From NCBI GenBank assembly GCA_003194525.1, contig NBIV01000054.1:286842-350841 (forward strand): a DNA stretch of 64,000 nucleotides, written 5' to 3'. The position numbers and the translations under genes are program-made. Shown here in pieces: positions 30,711 through 41,919 of the stretch; the stretch's first letter is position 1; the number at the start of each line of letters is the position of its first letter. This DNA is from Gracilariopsis chorda. Lineage: Eukaryota; Rhodophyta; Florideophyceae; Gracilariales; Gracilariaceae. The notes under the pieces are model-generated. The model worked only from the letters and a program-made list of their open reading frames with translations, searched no databases and was not told the origin of the DNA.

Positions 30711-33700
30711 CTGAGGGAGTCTCCCCTTTGGGAGAGGCGTCCTCAAGAACGAGGCTGTTGGCGCCCGAGGCGTCCTCGCCTCGCTCCCCGGTGGAAGTCC
30801 TCTCGAGGAGAGACACCGCTGACGCGGACTCTGCGCACCTCGGTGTGTTGCGTCGCCCGTGGATACGGAGTAAAAATCCCCGGATTCCCGGTAGAGTCTT
30901 GGTCTTGGCCAAGCGCAACTATAAGGTCTATGCCGACCTTGGCCTTGACCACCAGTTTATGGTGAGGTTTCTCACCGTCCTGGATACAGGTGCAGGCCCC
31001 AACTTTGTTGTGGAATCATTGTTACCCCCGCTTGTGCGGTCGCGTATCCGCTCTGACGCGGTCCCCGACATTTCGGATGCGAACAACAATCCGTTACAAA
31101 CGGTGGGCACAGTGGACCTCGTCGTGAGACTTGGTACCTCTGTGGTGAAGTTGGACTTCATCGTTTGCCGTTCATTGGCAGCACCAGTCATACTGGGATG
31201 TGATTACTGCGACAGATTTGTCGACGCAATCAGGCCCCGCCTCAGGCGTGTAGAACTTGACGACGGATCGTCGGTTCCGATTGTTCGCCGCCCGCTAAAG
31301 CGGTCCTCTTGGAAACAAGTTCCGCTCCCTGCTGCGCAGGAACCACCACCCGCGTCCCGCGAGTCCACCAAGCTCCGCGTCGCTGCCTCTGTTTCTATAC
31401 CGGCTGAGTCCCAAGTCTGGGTGCAGGTAAATTCCCGTCAACACGGTCTTCGGTTTATAAAACCCCTCGCCTCGTTGTACGAGAAATCTCAGCTGGCGCT
31501 GGCTAATGGAATTGTCTCCATTTCCCCGGATGTTCCTTTCCGGATATTGGTTGCCAACCTTGGCAAACACCCCCAGTATCTGGTAAAACACCAAGTAATT
31601 GGGAGTGTAACCCCCCATCCTATGGGAATGCTGCCAACAAAGATGACAGCCGCCGATGTACTCGGAGTTACCACCTCTTCTGAGGAGTTCGCCCCGCCGT
31701 CCAAAGACGTCAAGTCTAAGGAGGGGGAGGAAACCACTACTTCAGCGTCGAACATACCGAGTAACTCGGAATTGCGAACCACACCTGTTCCACAGGACAA
31801 TGCTCCATCGAGCAACGACCGGATTGATCCGGAAAAAGCACTTGAAGCGCTGGACTTCAGCCACGTGCCAGAGTCGCACCGCGACAAACTCCGTACTATG
31901 TTACGGTAATTCACCACAATGTGGGATGGCTCGCTTGGCGAGATTAATGCAACGGAACACCGGATCGATTTAATCCCCGGTGCGCGACCGGTTGCACAAC
32001 TCCCTTACAGGGCAGGTCCAAAAGCTCGGGAAGAGGAGCAGTCCCAAGTGGACAAGATGCTCCGCGCAGGTGTGATTGAGCCCGCTCAATCACCCTGGGC
32101 ATCCCCAGTCGTACTGGCTTTAAAGGCCGACGGAACCTGGAGGTTCTGTGTCGACTACCGCCGGCTCAATACCGTGACTGTTAGGGACACGTACCCCATC
32201 CCTCGTATGGACGAGTGCATTGACTCCCTTGGAGACGCCACCGTGTTCACGGCCCTTGATGCCAATTGGGGATATTGGCAAGTACCTGTCAGACAGGAGG
32301 ATCGCGACAAAACCGCATTCACCTGCCATGCAGGAACGTACCGCTTCAAGCCGATGCCATTTGGGTTGACCAACGCCCCCGCCACCTTTCAGCGTGCAGT
32401 AGATATTCTACTCAACCACTTTAAGTGGCGGAGTTGTCTGGTCTACCTTGATGATATTATCATCTTCTCCAACTCGTTGGACGACCATCTCACTCACGTC
32501 CGAGACGTGCTGACCGTACTCCGCGATGCGGGAATTACCCTCAAGTTGAGGAAATGCGAGTTTTACACAGATACTGTGAAGTATCTGGGTCACATTATCC
32601 GTCCTGGACGGTTAGCGATCGAGAAAGCTCGAGTCAAATCCCTCGTCGAGGCGAAAGAGCCCCGTACTCAAACGGAACTGCGCTCCTTTCTGGGGCTGGT
32701 CAACGTCTATCGACGGTTTATCCCGTACTTTTCGGATACTGCGGCACCCCTGAACGCGTTGTTGCGAAAGGGGAACCCCCCAAAACTGGGAACATTTACG
32801 CCCGAGCAATCGGAAGCCTTCAACTCCTTAAAGGAGGCTGTCACATCAGCACCAATCCTACATCTCCCAAAACTTGGGTTGCCATACTCCGTAGATACGG
32901 ACTCGAGCGACTACCAAGTCGGGTGTGCTCTTTTTCAAACCACCCCCGAGGGGGAACGACATCCAATTGGTTATTGGTCGCGCTCGCTCATTGTTCATGA
33001 GCGGAACTACTCCGTATCGGAGAAAGAGTGCCTCGCCGTCGTATGGGCGATGACCACTCTGCGCCCCTACCTTGTGGGAATTCACTTCACCGTGTACACG
33101 GATCATTCCTCATTGAGGTGGTTCATGAATATCTCCGACCCGTCGGGACGCCTCATGCGCTGGAGACTCCGCCTCGCGGAATATGACTTTCAAGTCATTT
33201 ATAAAAAGGGCGCGCAGAACACCCAAGCCGACGCTCTGTCGCGGTTACCCACAAATGGGGAAGCACTCCCAACGGAGGATGATGAAATCCCATGTTTCAT
33301 GGCCATAGACCCGGATGATCCGGAATGTGCCGTCGAGGCTGGGCCAAAAAACTGGGACGAGCATGCTGATTTTGACGAACTACTCGCATCGCGAGATGAA
33401 TCTGAGAACCCGTTACCGGGAAACTTTGTACCGGTATCACCGGAAGAAATGATCCGAGAACAATTCGGCGACCCATTCTGTACGAGGATTCGTGCCCGTC
33501 TTAACGGTGGTGAAGATCTCCCTTTCGGGGTAAACGACAGAGGCTACCTCGTAAGGAAGGTCGAAGCCCGCCCACAGATTGTGGTACCTCATTCCCTGCA
33601 GTCGCGGGTGTTACATCTATCACACTACGCCCCCATTAGAGGCCACCCAGGTGGGAGGAAACTCTACCTAACCCTGCCAAGGGATTTCTATTGGCCTGCC

Positions 33701-35416
33701 ATGGCGGTGGATTGCTACGCAACCGTGCGGTTTTGTAGCGAATGCGCGAAGAATCGCGTCAAGCTCCGCAAAAATGCGAAGAAGATGAAACTATTCCCCG
33801 CAAGGGCGCCGCTCGAGTTTATCGCGATCGATATTCTCGGACCACTACTCACCACGAAACGTGGAAACAAGTTTCTACTTGTCATTACCGACCGCTTTTC
33901 TAAGCTGGTACGGACTGTCCTTCTTCGGAGGATAACCGCTCTCACGGTGGCCCAGGCTCTGGTGACGCACTGGATTTTTGTCTACGGTCCCCCTGTGGAG
34001 GTGCTCTCCGATAACCGAAAACAGTTCGTGAGCAAGTTCTTCCAGGATGTTTGTTGCATCCTGGATGTCAAGAACTTGTTCACGACTACCTACCACCCCC
34101 AGTGTAATGGGCAAGTTGAACGGTTTAACCGGATGTTACTCGCGGCATTACGTTCCTACGTCGCAGACCACCCAAAGAACTGGGACATGTACGCTGATGC
34201 GGTAACCTACGCGTACAATACGCAGGTACACCGGACTACCGGAGTTTCGCCATTCGAGTTGGTTCTATCTAGAACACCCCCGCCTGTGGCGCTGGAACCC
34301 CAAGCTACCTTGGACAATTTCCTATCTGTGGGTATCTACCGGCAACAATGGAAGCAATGGCTTTCCAAGCTGGTCCCCGCTGCGCGGATGTCGATGGCAC
34401 GGGCCCAAGCCGCTTACAAGCGGGATTTTGATGCTCGCTTGCGAGGGAAACCGTCCCCAATTCGGGCGAATAACTACGTCTTCATCAGGAAGGAGTACTA
34501 CAACCCGGAACGGGAGAAGCGCCATAAACTCTCGCCTGTGGCGGATGGACCATTCAAAGTCATCTCTGTTAACACCGACACTGTCGTGGTAGAGATCGGC
34601 GACACGCACGAACGGATCTCCCGTGATCGTGTTATCGTTGGCCCTCCTCCCTCGTCAGAGGGGGTCCTGGATCCAGGCAACCCCGTTTCTACGGACTCTG
34701 CGACACCGGAATCATCCGGGCATACTAGGCCTACGGTACTACCACACCCCAGCCGGGGACTCTCAGACCTACCGACCCTGTCGGACTCACCGGCTCAGCC
34801 GGGTAATTCGGGCCTCTCAGCGCCCGCCCCTACCACGCCCGCCCCCCTGGCGCGAATTTACACCCACCAGGCGGGGAATGTTATCCCTTATCCCGCCACT
34901 CCGTCTAAGAAGGGGGAGGAGAACACTCGTTTTCGAGGAACGATATCGCCGTCGCAACGGGAGGTGAAACGCAGCTACCGCACACCCCTGTCAGGGAAGG
35001 ATCCCCGTTACGGGAGTACGGCGACGATCGCCCTCAATCCCCTGAGCAGGGCGATGCCTCGAACCCGCCGTTGGCGGAAGTCCCCGCGGAAGCGGTTCAA
35101 TCAGGTCGATCAGACCCGCACCTTGCGGAGAAGAGGCGCCCAGATACACCAGCGCCGCTGGGAAATCCCCACACCCAACCTGGGGAAAAAGGCAGCCAAG
35201 CAGCAGCCGAAGCTTCAGGCCCTGGCCCGCAAGCGCCGGAAACGCCTCCCGTCGTCGACTGAATTGAAGCCCCCGTTCCGGGGAATAATTTGCGCCACCT
35301 CCCGCAACGCTGCGGGGAAGAACCGAGGAACTCGGAAAAAGCGCACGCCATCGCACGCTCGAAACCGGTCATACCGGACGCTGCTCCTCCGCTTGGAGAC
35401 GGTGCACCGCACTTAG
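30662..35416 (+). pseudogene. Gypsy pol: protease, reverse transcriptase, RNase H, integrase; one in-frame stop
   Basis: A single frame encodes all pol domains, broken only by TAA at 31907-31909 in the linker between protease and RT. Protease: VLDTGAG near 30990. RT: WRFCVDYRRLN, PMPFGLTNAPATF and the YLDD active site (VYLDDIII) near 32440. RNase H: SVDTDSSDYQ, EKECLAVVWA, YTDHSSL and DALSRL. Integrase: an HHCC zinc finger (HLSHYAPIRGH...CSECAKN), then the D, D35E residues in AIDILG, LSDNRKQF and QVERFNR. The usual DNG motif reads DNR. The C-terminal tail runs into a Pro/Arg-rich region where another frame looks more natural, so a frameshift probably separates it from the chromodomain. Confidence 0.93.
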
Positions 35417-35642
35417 CGGCCAAGCCCCTGAAAAGGGTGTCATCGGCACCTGCCCGGCACCCCCAAAGGGGAATTTTGACCAAAATACCGGTGTACCGGA
35501 GTTAGCCCCAGGCAACCCGTCAGTAGCCGGGGACACCACGGCATCTCCGGAACGTATGGTGCAGAGCGCTCGTGCGCCTGGCAGGGAGGCGGTTTGCCAC
35601 CCAATCACCGTGTCGCACAGGACCCCCCAGGGGATTGTGTAA

Positions 35643-36185
35643 ATGCCGATTCCGCAGGAGCGGTCATCTTCCCGCAAACTCGCGGTTCGTGAGCTCAACC
35701 GCGAAGGAGGAGCCCAAGTCCCCCGCCGACTGGCGGTTCGCCCGCAATACCGCGAAAGCGGAAATGAACCTGCCCCAATGGGGAATGACTTGCCGGTGAA
35801 AATCGTGGCACAACACAGCCTCTTGAGGGATATCTTCCCGCATGAGCAGCGGCCGCTATCACAGCGCACGGCAACGCCGGAGTTATCGCCGAACACCCTG
35901 CTAAGGGACATTATACCGCACAGCGGGCAGCCCCCGCAAGGAAGTACAACCACCACCCGGCACGGCCGGCAGGTCTATGAACGAGAGTTCGTAGTAGACC
36001 GACTTGTCGGACACACCTGGGACCAGGATGGTATTCTACAATACCGCGTCCGCTGGTACGGGTACGACCCCAGTGGGGATACGTGGGAGCCAATTGAACG
36101 CCTCCCACGGTCGCAGGTCCTGCGATACCACCGTCAAACGGGAACTGCAGCTCCAGCCACGCTGGTAAATGCCCAAGTTGGGTAA
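35643..36185 (+). pseudogene. Chromodomain segment of Gypsy pol, out of frame with pol
   Basis: This frame ends in a chromodomain: YEREFVVDRLVGHTW, QYRVRWYGYDPSGDTWEPIERL, with the aromatic residues expected of a methyl-lysine-binding cage partly present. In chromoviruses this domain is the C-terminal part of integrase and steers integration to heterochromatin. Here it lies in another frame, some 230 bp after the pol stop, so at least one frameshift has occurred. The ATG at 35643 is probably not the natural start. Confidence 0.8.
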
Positions 36186-36371
36186 TGTTGCCGCGCGAAC
36201 GGAGGGCGATAGGAAAGGATAACAAGGCAAGGTCCGTCGAAGACGGGGAACTCAACCGAGAAGCACCGTTCCAAACGGGAAAGTTTATTCAAGGGAGCAG
36301 CTAGCTCCCCACAATACTACACGAACTGGCATAGCCAGGGAAAGAAGAACCAGGAAACTGGACTAGAGGTT

Positions 36372-38159
36372 TCACTCACCCCCATCGTCCGGGGCGTAAC
36401 CCCCAGCAAGCCGGTAGGCCAACGCGTCCGCCATGGTGGTGACATCCCCCGATACCTCGGCAGCGCTAAGACCGGCACCCCGGAGAAAACGTGCGATGAT
36501 CTCGTTTTCATTCCCCGTCACCTCGCTGGAGATAGAAGGTCCGGCACTTGCCGCCGAAGGGTCAGCAGCCGGCTCGGCCGGAGATACGCCCTCTGGGAAA
36601 GCTTCCGCGCTAGCGCCAGTTTCCTCTACGTCCATTTCCCCGGGTTCTTCCGGTTCGTTATCGACCATTGGGTCATCCCCGCCGTATGCGCGGTAGTAGT
36701 CGTCAGAATCGACGTACCCCACTGGGTGGTCTTCCGGCACATGCCGGGGCGCATCGCGAAGCTCGCGCGCCTCCTCGGAGGAAATTTCCTGGAACTCCCA
36801 GGGGTCGAAGTAGATAAAATCCCCCGCAAGGGCGGTGTTTCTACCGAGTCCCGGACCACCGTTGTTACTGCTGCCGCCATCCAGACGACCGCTTTGCTCC
36901 AGCGCGACCTCACTCCAGCTAACGCTGTCGATGTACCCAAGTAATTGGAGGACCTCTTCATTGTTGGCCTGGCCCCCAAGGGGGATGCGAAGATCCAGGT
37001 TTCGGGTCGCTGCCCGCACACGCGGTTGAAGGAACCAGAGACGATACTGGTCGTACGCCTCGTTGAGGATAAAAGCCACACTGCGGGCCGCCCACTCCGT
37101 AACCACTATGGACCACAACCCCGACCGGGGATCCTGCATGAGCAGCGAACCGAGGTACGTAAGTACCGGCGGGAGTTCTATGTAGCACCCCCGGCAGGCT
37201 TCATGGAAGCGCCACCACTCGGGGAGTGCTACATACCGACCTAGTCGGTGAGGCGGCGCATTCCGCTCTATCTCCACGTTCTGATACGGGATGAAATACC
37301 CGAATCGGGATCGCCAACGCCGCTCGTAGCGGATGAATTTTTGGAGAAAGTTGGACCGGTATTGCCGGGGAAGGTACCTGAACTCCGCCCGAATAATCGG
37401 TCGCTCCCAACAAAGAGCTTCTTGCCGCGCTGCTGGGAAATTCCTCCACGCGAGGGTCTCGAGGCGGAACAGGTTCTCGCCGTACCCAATCTCCCCGCCA
37501 GTGCGGAAGTAGCTAACGTCGAAGCCAAACTCCGGTGGGACCGGTATATCGAATGGAGCCCGGCTCTGCCGTTGGTACGCCATGCGCGTCAACGCGGTCT
37601 GCGCCGCAGCGACGGTCTCGCCCGAATTTCTTCGGAGGTGGTGACGCGGAATCGCAATCCGGTGACGCCAATCCCACGATGTGGTGAGTGCTCTGGGCAG
37701 ATCCCCCGGAAGGGTGTCTGAGCCATCCGCATAAGCGGTGACCAATCCCTCATTGAGGACAGCGACCGGGTGGAACCACGGGGCAAGGCGCAGGCGCGAC
37801 GCGTGATTCCGATTCATCGGGTTGAGCCCCACCAGGGTGTTGTAGGTTGGCCAGTTGGACACCGGAGTGGTTCCGGAGCACACCTCCGAAGATGGTAGTG
37901 CGAGGGGATGGTCGGCTGCAGCAGCCATATTCCCCGGTTGTACCGGATGTCGATCGCACTGAGGCAGAAGAACTGACCAAAAAACGGGGGTGTATCGCCC
38001 GAGAAGCCTCGGAGGTTGGCTGTGGTTGTTGATGTTGTTGTCGTCGTTCATTTTTCCCTTGTCAAGGGTGGCTGTTGTTGTCGTTTGTGCGCTTGGTGAC
38101 TCTGATGCAGAGGGATTTACCGGAGAACCGGAGACGGAGCACGGGCTTTTATCACCCAT
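36372..38159 (-). CDS. Antisense ORF of the Gypsy element, 595 aa, unknown function
   Basis: An uninterrupted minus-strand ORF from an ATG at 38159 to a TGA at 36372, between the chromodomain and the 3' LTR. I recognise no domain. The N-terminus is Ser/Pro/Thr-rich with an Asn-rich stretch. The central part (about 130-400) is rich in Trp, Arg and aromatic residues with many predicted helices (RYERRWRSRFGYFIPYQ, LPEWWRFHEACRGCYIE) and reads like a folded globular domain. An acidic linker (DNEPEEPGEMDVEE) and a helical C-terminal segment (IIARFLRGAGLSAAEV) follow. It is intact while gag and pol are broken. Its start is only about 55 bp from the 3' LTR, which could supply an antisense promoter. 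Antisense accessory ORFs are known in some plant Gypsy elements; whether they are related is not visible. Confidence 0.65.
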   Translation of the reverse strand: MGDKSPCSVSGSPVNPSASESPSAQTTTTATLDKGKMNDDNNINNHSQPPRLLGRYTPVFWSVLLPQCDRHPVQPGNMAAAADHPLALPSSEVCSGTTPVSNWPTYNTLVGLNPMNRNHASRLRLAPWFHPVAVLNEGLVTAYADGSDTLPGDLPRALTTSWDWRHRIAIPRHHLRRNSGETVAAAQTALTRMAYQRQSRAPFDIPVPPEFGFDVSYFRTGGEIGYGENLFRLETLAWRNFPAARQEALCWERPIIRAEFRYLPRQYRSNFLQKFIRYERRWRSRFGYFIPYQNVEIERNAPPHRLGRYVALPEWWRFHEACRGCYIELPPVLTYLGSLLMQDPRSGLWSIVVTEWAARSVAFILNEAYDQYRLWFLQPRVRAATRNLDLRIPLGGQANNEEVLQLLGYIDSVSWSEVALEQSGRLDGGSSNNGGPGLGRNTALAGDFIYFDPWEFQEISSEEARELRDAPRHVPEDHPVGYVDSDDYYRAYGGDDPMVDNEPEEPGEMDVEETGASAEAFPEGVSPAEPAADPSAASAGPSISSEVTGNENEIIARFLRGAGLSAAEVSGDVTTMADALAYRLAGGYAPDDGGE

Positions 38160-38203
38160 TTTCGTCTGGGAGTCCTCCGCGTCCGCGTTCGTTTTCCCGT
38201 CTT

Positions 38204-38215
38204 AGGGGGGGGATA
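38204..38215 (+). other. Polypurine tract
   Basis: Eight G flanked by A (aggggggggata) immediately before the 3' LTR. This is the plus-strand priming site of LTR retrotransposons. The same G-run is present next to the LTR of element 2 at 62415-62430, in complement. Confidence 0.85.
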
Positions 38216-39040
38216 TTAAGTGCAACGCCCTCAGGGAGGGATTCCTGGTACTTGATCGTTTTCCCGATATTACCGGTTGTGTAGTGTGTATATGAACTAA
38301 GCCCCACAATGGTGGGTATAGACACGTGGGACACGGTTTTGGGTCCATTGGCGGTTGGCCACAGTAGTGGATGTTGCCACGAAATGTGGAGTATTTTAGT
38401 TAATATTATTTATTATTTTCACACCCATTTCTGGGAAGCTAGTACTTAGTGCGACGGCGCACTGCCGTCGCACCAGTAAACCTGCCCCAACAAGGGACCC
38501 CAACCTGGGGAATTGGCTCTAGTTGTTGCCGCTTGCGCGCGTACTCTACTCCTCCTTGGAGGGAAACGCCGTAAACCACGGGACATCTAACCCCCTTGCA
38601 CATCTAAAGGGACCCATCACTGGGAGTATAATTGTTCCAATTGCATTGGTGTTTCGCCCTGTGTAGGGATATTGTTACCGGCATCGCCGTTCGTCCCCGT
38701 CGCTCTCGCGACTCACTTCGCCCTCTCTTCCTCCTCTTCGCCCTTGCTTTTTCCCCTTTTTAGGGTAGCACCTCCCGCTATCCGCGGCCTTCGTGTGCGC
38801 ATCCGCTCACACACCCCAACTTACATGGAAACATACCTCTACTGAGGATCACACCCCGCTCACGGGGATACCGATTCTTCGCCTTCACCTCCCTGCGCGA
38901 GTCGCGACAGGTGTCCTTGGTCCTACAAACCGGCTTCACCCTGACAGCTCTGGGAGGGTTCTACCCAACTGGGTTCACCTCGTGAGAGGAAGATCCCGAA
39001 CGTCTTTCGGTGTTTTTCCCCTTTGGGGCATTGCACCACA
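38216..39040 (+). repeat. Gypsy element 1, 3' LTR
   Basis: Starts ttaagtgcaacg: the terminal TGTAG of other copies is changed at two bases to TTAAG. Ends cattgcaccaca. In the part matching 27907-28040 it is much closer to the LTR of element 2 than to its own 5' LTR. Confidence 0.92.
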
Positions 39041-40973
39041 TATCTATTGATTGTAAAGCCATAGCCAATAGATTCGGTTTCCCTCTGGTCACCATTAATG
39101 GAAGAGCCAATGATGGTCATGTGTTGACCTTTTTCATGGGGTACATGTGCTCCGAAACAGAAGAGGACTTCGTACGAATTCTGTCCTACTTCAAGTCTAT
39201 AGTCGCGGTCTCACCGGCGATGGTAGTGATGGACCAGAACACTGCCTGTATAAATGCAGCTGAGAAGGTGTTCAATTCGTCCTATATAAGCCTCGACGAA
39301 TGGCATCTGAACGAGAATCAGAAGAAGAATGTGGCCAATTGGTGTAGAAAGATTGGTAAGATGGATTGGATGCACGATATGCAGAAAGACCTGTTCAACC
39401 TCAGAAAGTCATATACGTCGGAAACGTTTTTCGAAAGGAGAAGAATTCTAGAATCCAAGTACTTTGATGCTTTTGACGATCGTCTCCCTGTGTGGTATAA
39501 ATACTTGTACCACTATAAGCCGCATATGCTGGTTTCTTGCTTCCGAAGTGCGGCTATACCTACCTGTTACATGTTCCAAGGAACTGGCTACACCGAATCT
39601 TCTAACTCTGCATACAAGAAGATCATTATATCGAAGAAGATTCCGTTGTGCAAGGTTCCTTTGGAGGTTCGGCGTATATCCCAAGAACGGGCTGATACCC
39701 GGAACTTGGAGCTTGTACGAACCTTATCTCCTCAAAGTGGGAGATATCGGAAGACAAGAGAGCTTCAGCACTTTCTACCTGTAGAGGTTGTAGACAGCCT
39801 GGTGGCTGAGTACACAAACTACGCCTTGGCGCATTTCGTAGATTTGAGCTTTAAACCCTCGAAGAACTACATTCTTTCCAGCACAGAGGTTGTGGATTAT
39901 TCACAGGAAGCGTGGCCGGAAGCAATCAGAAACTTGGGAAGTAGTTCAACCCCAGCAATTGGACCTGTAGCTCACTTTAAGTTGAAATGGGGAAGCCATC
40001 TGAGTCAGAGCCAGAATTCGTCGGTGGATGAAGACCGCTCATCACAGGAGACTGTTGTACTATTCTCAAAAAGGTATACGGGGTCGGGGGATGACGTTAA
40101 GGCAGAGTTTATTGGTGTCTGTTCCTGTGGGCAGCCCTGGTCCGTTGGTTTTGCTTGTCGTCACATGGTTTGATGTGCTATAGTTTATCAGGAAGAACGT
40201 CTGCGGTTCCCTGAACTACGAAACATAATAGGATACTTCATACCTCTTGAAGCGCTTTTCTCTACATACTGGAGAAAAGATACTTCTGCTATGACAGTCC
40301 CATACTTGGCGAAACTCAGGTCAGCGACCCGATACTTCAACAACGAGGAGATGGATTACCGACTACGCCGTTTTGATGAGTCGACGGAGAAAGAGTTTAT
40401 CCCCATTGACTCAGATATACTTAGAACCAGTAGAGAAGACTCGGAAGTAGATGGGTACAATACGTACATGGAAGGAAAAAACCTCTACGATGCTTTACAT
40501 CTACAAGCTACTGGAATTGGACGTGTTGCGGTGAGTGGTGTTCTACGTCTTTTAAGGGATGCCATCGCGGACATTCAGCAAGGAAAAGCGACACACTTCG
40601 AAGCTAGAGGTACCTTTAAAACAAGGCTGGCTTCATTAACAGAACACGCGGAAGAAACAGAGAACACTGTCACTTTACTGCATCCATCTTCTTTTACAAA
40701 AGATTTCAGTTCATCAGGGATTCGTCCGCCAAACAATGGACGCCACAGGGCACAACGGAGAAAGAAAAGCTCCTTGGAGCGCACGAGAAAGCGAGCGAGG
40801 ACAAGCCCACATTCATCCCAGGAAGTGTCTCAGAAAGACTGTCACCCACCTTCAACATCCTCAGAACCAGCTGTGGCACCCTCAACTTCCATAACCCAAG
40901 ACATGCAAGACAAAGCACTTCGAATTATGTCGAGTCTCTCGGACACATCCGCTAGCTGTAGCATTGACCACAG
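39041..40973 (+). pseudogene. MULE protein, 3' part: DDE transposase with SWIM zinc finger, in-frame TGA
   Basis: The catalytic domain resumes directly after the Gypsy LTR. The first Asp (ISIDCKA, codon at 39049) is four codons in, the second is in VVMDQNTA and the Glu is in YTESSNSAY, so the DDE triad is complete. A SWIM finger follows (CSCGQPW...CRHMV). Two codons after its last His, at 40171-40173, a TGA interrupts the frame, which then continues for another 240 codons (RFPELRNIIGYFI..., then a Ser/Arg-rich basic tail). A solo LTR cuts the last codons; after its removal the frame ends at 41917-41919. Frame and order match a mudrA-type transposase. Some sequence upstream of the first Asp seems to be missing at the Gypsy junction. 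Confidence 0.88.
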
Positions 40974-41886
40974 TGTAGTGCAATACATTCCCGCGTACGG
41001 GCGATGGTGAAACTCATATCTGAGGTGTACTCGGTGCGAGCGATGAAGCGGGATGCATGAATTTTAGCCCCCGTTTACCGGGCTAATTAGCGGTCGGGTT
41101 ACCCAGGGTGGTTATGGGAACATTCATATTTTGTGGTACTTGCCTGGCAAGGGTGGGGGACACGTGGCTACAGCCCCGGGCAGGAGGCCCAAAACGGCTA
41201 CTTATTTTAGTATAGTTTAGGGGTTAATTTTACTTAGGCTAGTGCACTACCTACTGTACTGCACTGAGCTAGTACTTGAGCGTCGGCCGCACGGCGGCGA
41301 GCTCACCAAGAAAAGTAACAAGAGTTCGGCTCTGACTCTATTCGCCATGCGAAGTGTCTAACTCCTCGCGGAGGTACACCGCTTGCCCGATAGTTTCACC
41401 CGACTCGCACCACCGAGGAGACCGTGCTCGTCGTACCCAGTGGGTTGTGACCACTCGTGGTATTCGTTGTTGTCGTGTGACCGCCCGTACAGGCCCTATC
41501 TCCGCCCCAGTTTTGGGTATTGATATTACCGACGTGTGTCGTGAGACCGTGAGACCATCCCTTCCCCTCATATCCCCTAACCGCCGCGCGGTGCGTGTTC
41601 GTGTGTGTGTATCGGCACCCCCCTCCGGGGTCTGTTCCCGCTTTCCGCACGCCCCCGTCGGGTGGTCCCTTTCCCTCTTTTGTTCCACTGTTCGCAGGCT
41701 ACTTCCGGACCAGCCGTGGTTCCGACCCGTTCTAACCCCTAAACCTCCGAGGTACATCCAGGCTCCCGACGGAGTTACACCCGTCATACGGGACACGGAG
41801 GGCTCTACCCAGCTGGGCCTACCTCTCCAAGAGAGCAAGGCTTCGAGCTGCCTTGGGTGCCTTTCCCACACCGGGATTGCACCACA
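40974..41886 (+). mobile_element. Solo LTR of a related Gypsy family
   Basis: 913 bp starting tgtagtgcaata and ending attgcaccaca, the same terminal inverted motifs as the Gypsy LTRs, with diverged but similar internal blocks (gctctacccagctggg near the end). It is flanked by the 5-bp duplication cacag (40969-40973 and 41887-41891), so it is a single intact insertion that lost its internal part by LTR-LTR recombination. Confidence 0.9.
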
Positions 41887-41919
41887 CACAGGCGTTTGAT
41901 CCCTTTCCTACTTTCATAA

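Larger units (their letters stand above)
27605..39040 (+). mobile_element. Chromodomain Ty3/Gypsy LTR retrotransposon (element 1)
   Basis: An 11.4-kb element with LTRs of 826 and 825 bp (27605-28430 and 38216-39040), a primer-binding site, gag, pol, a chromodomain, an antisense ORF and a polypurine tract. LTR ends are inverted: tgtagtgcaacg at the start and cattgcaccaca at the end. Domain order protease, RT, RNase H, integrase and chromodomain places it in Ty3/Gypsy, chromovirus-like. It is inactive: gag and pol each have an in-frame stop and the pol tail is shifted. The flanking bases (agcca left, tatct right) are not duplicated, unlike a simple insertion. Confidence 0.93.

Noticed and set aside
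41338-41889. Two opposite long ORFs of about 180 aa
   Set aside because: Both lie inside the solo LTR, a GC-rich non-coding repeat.
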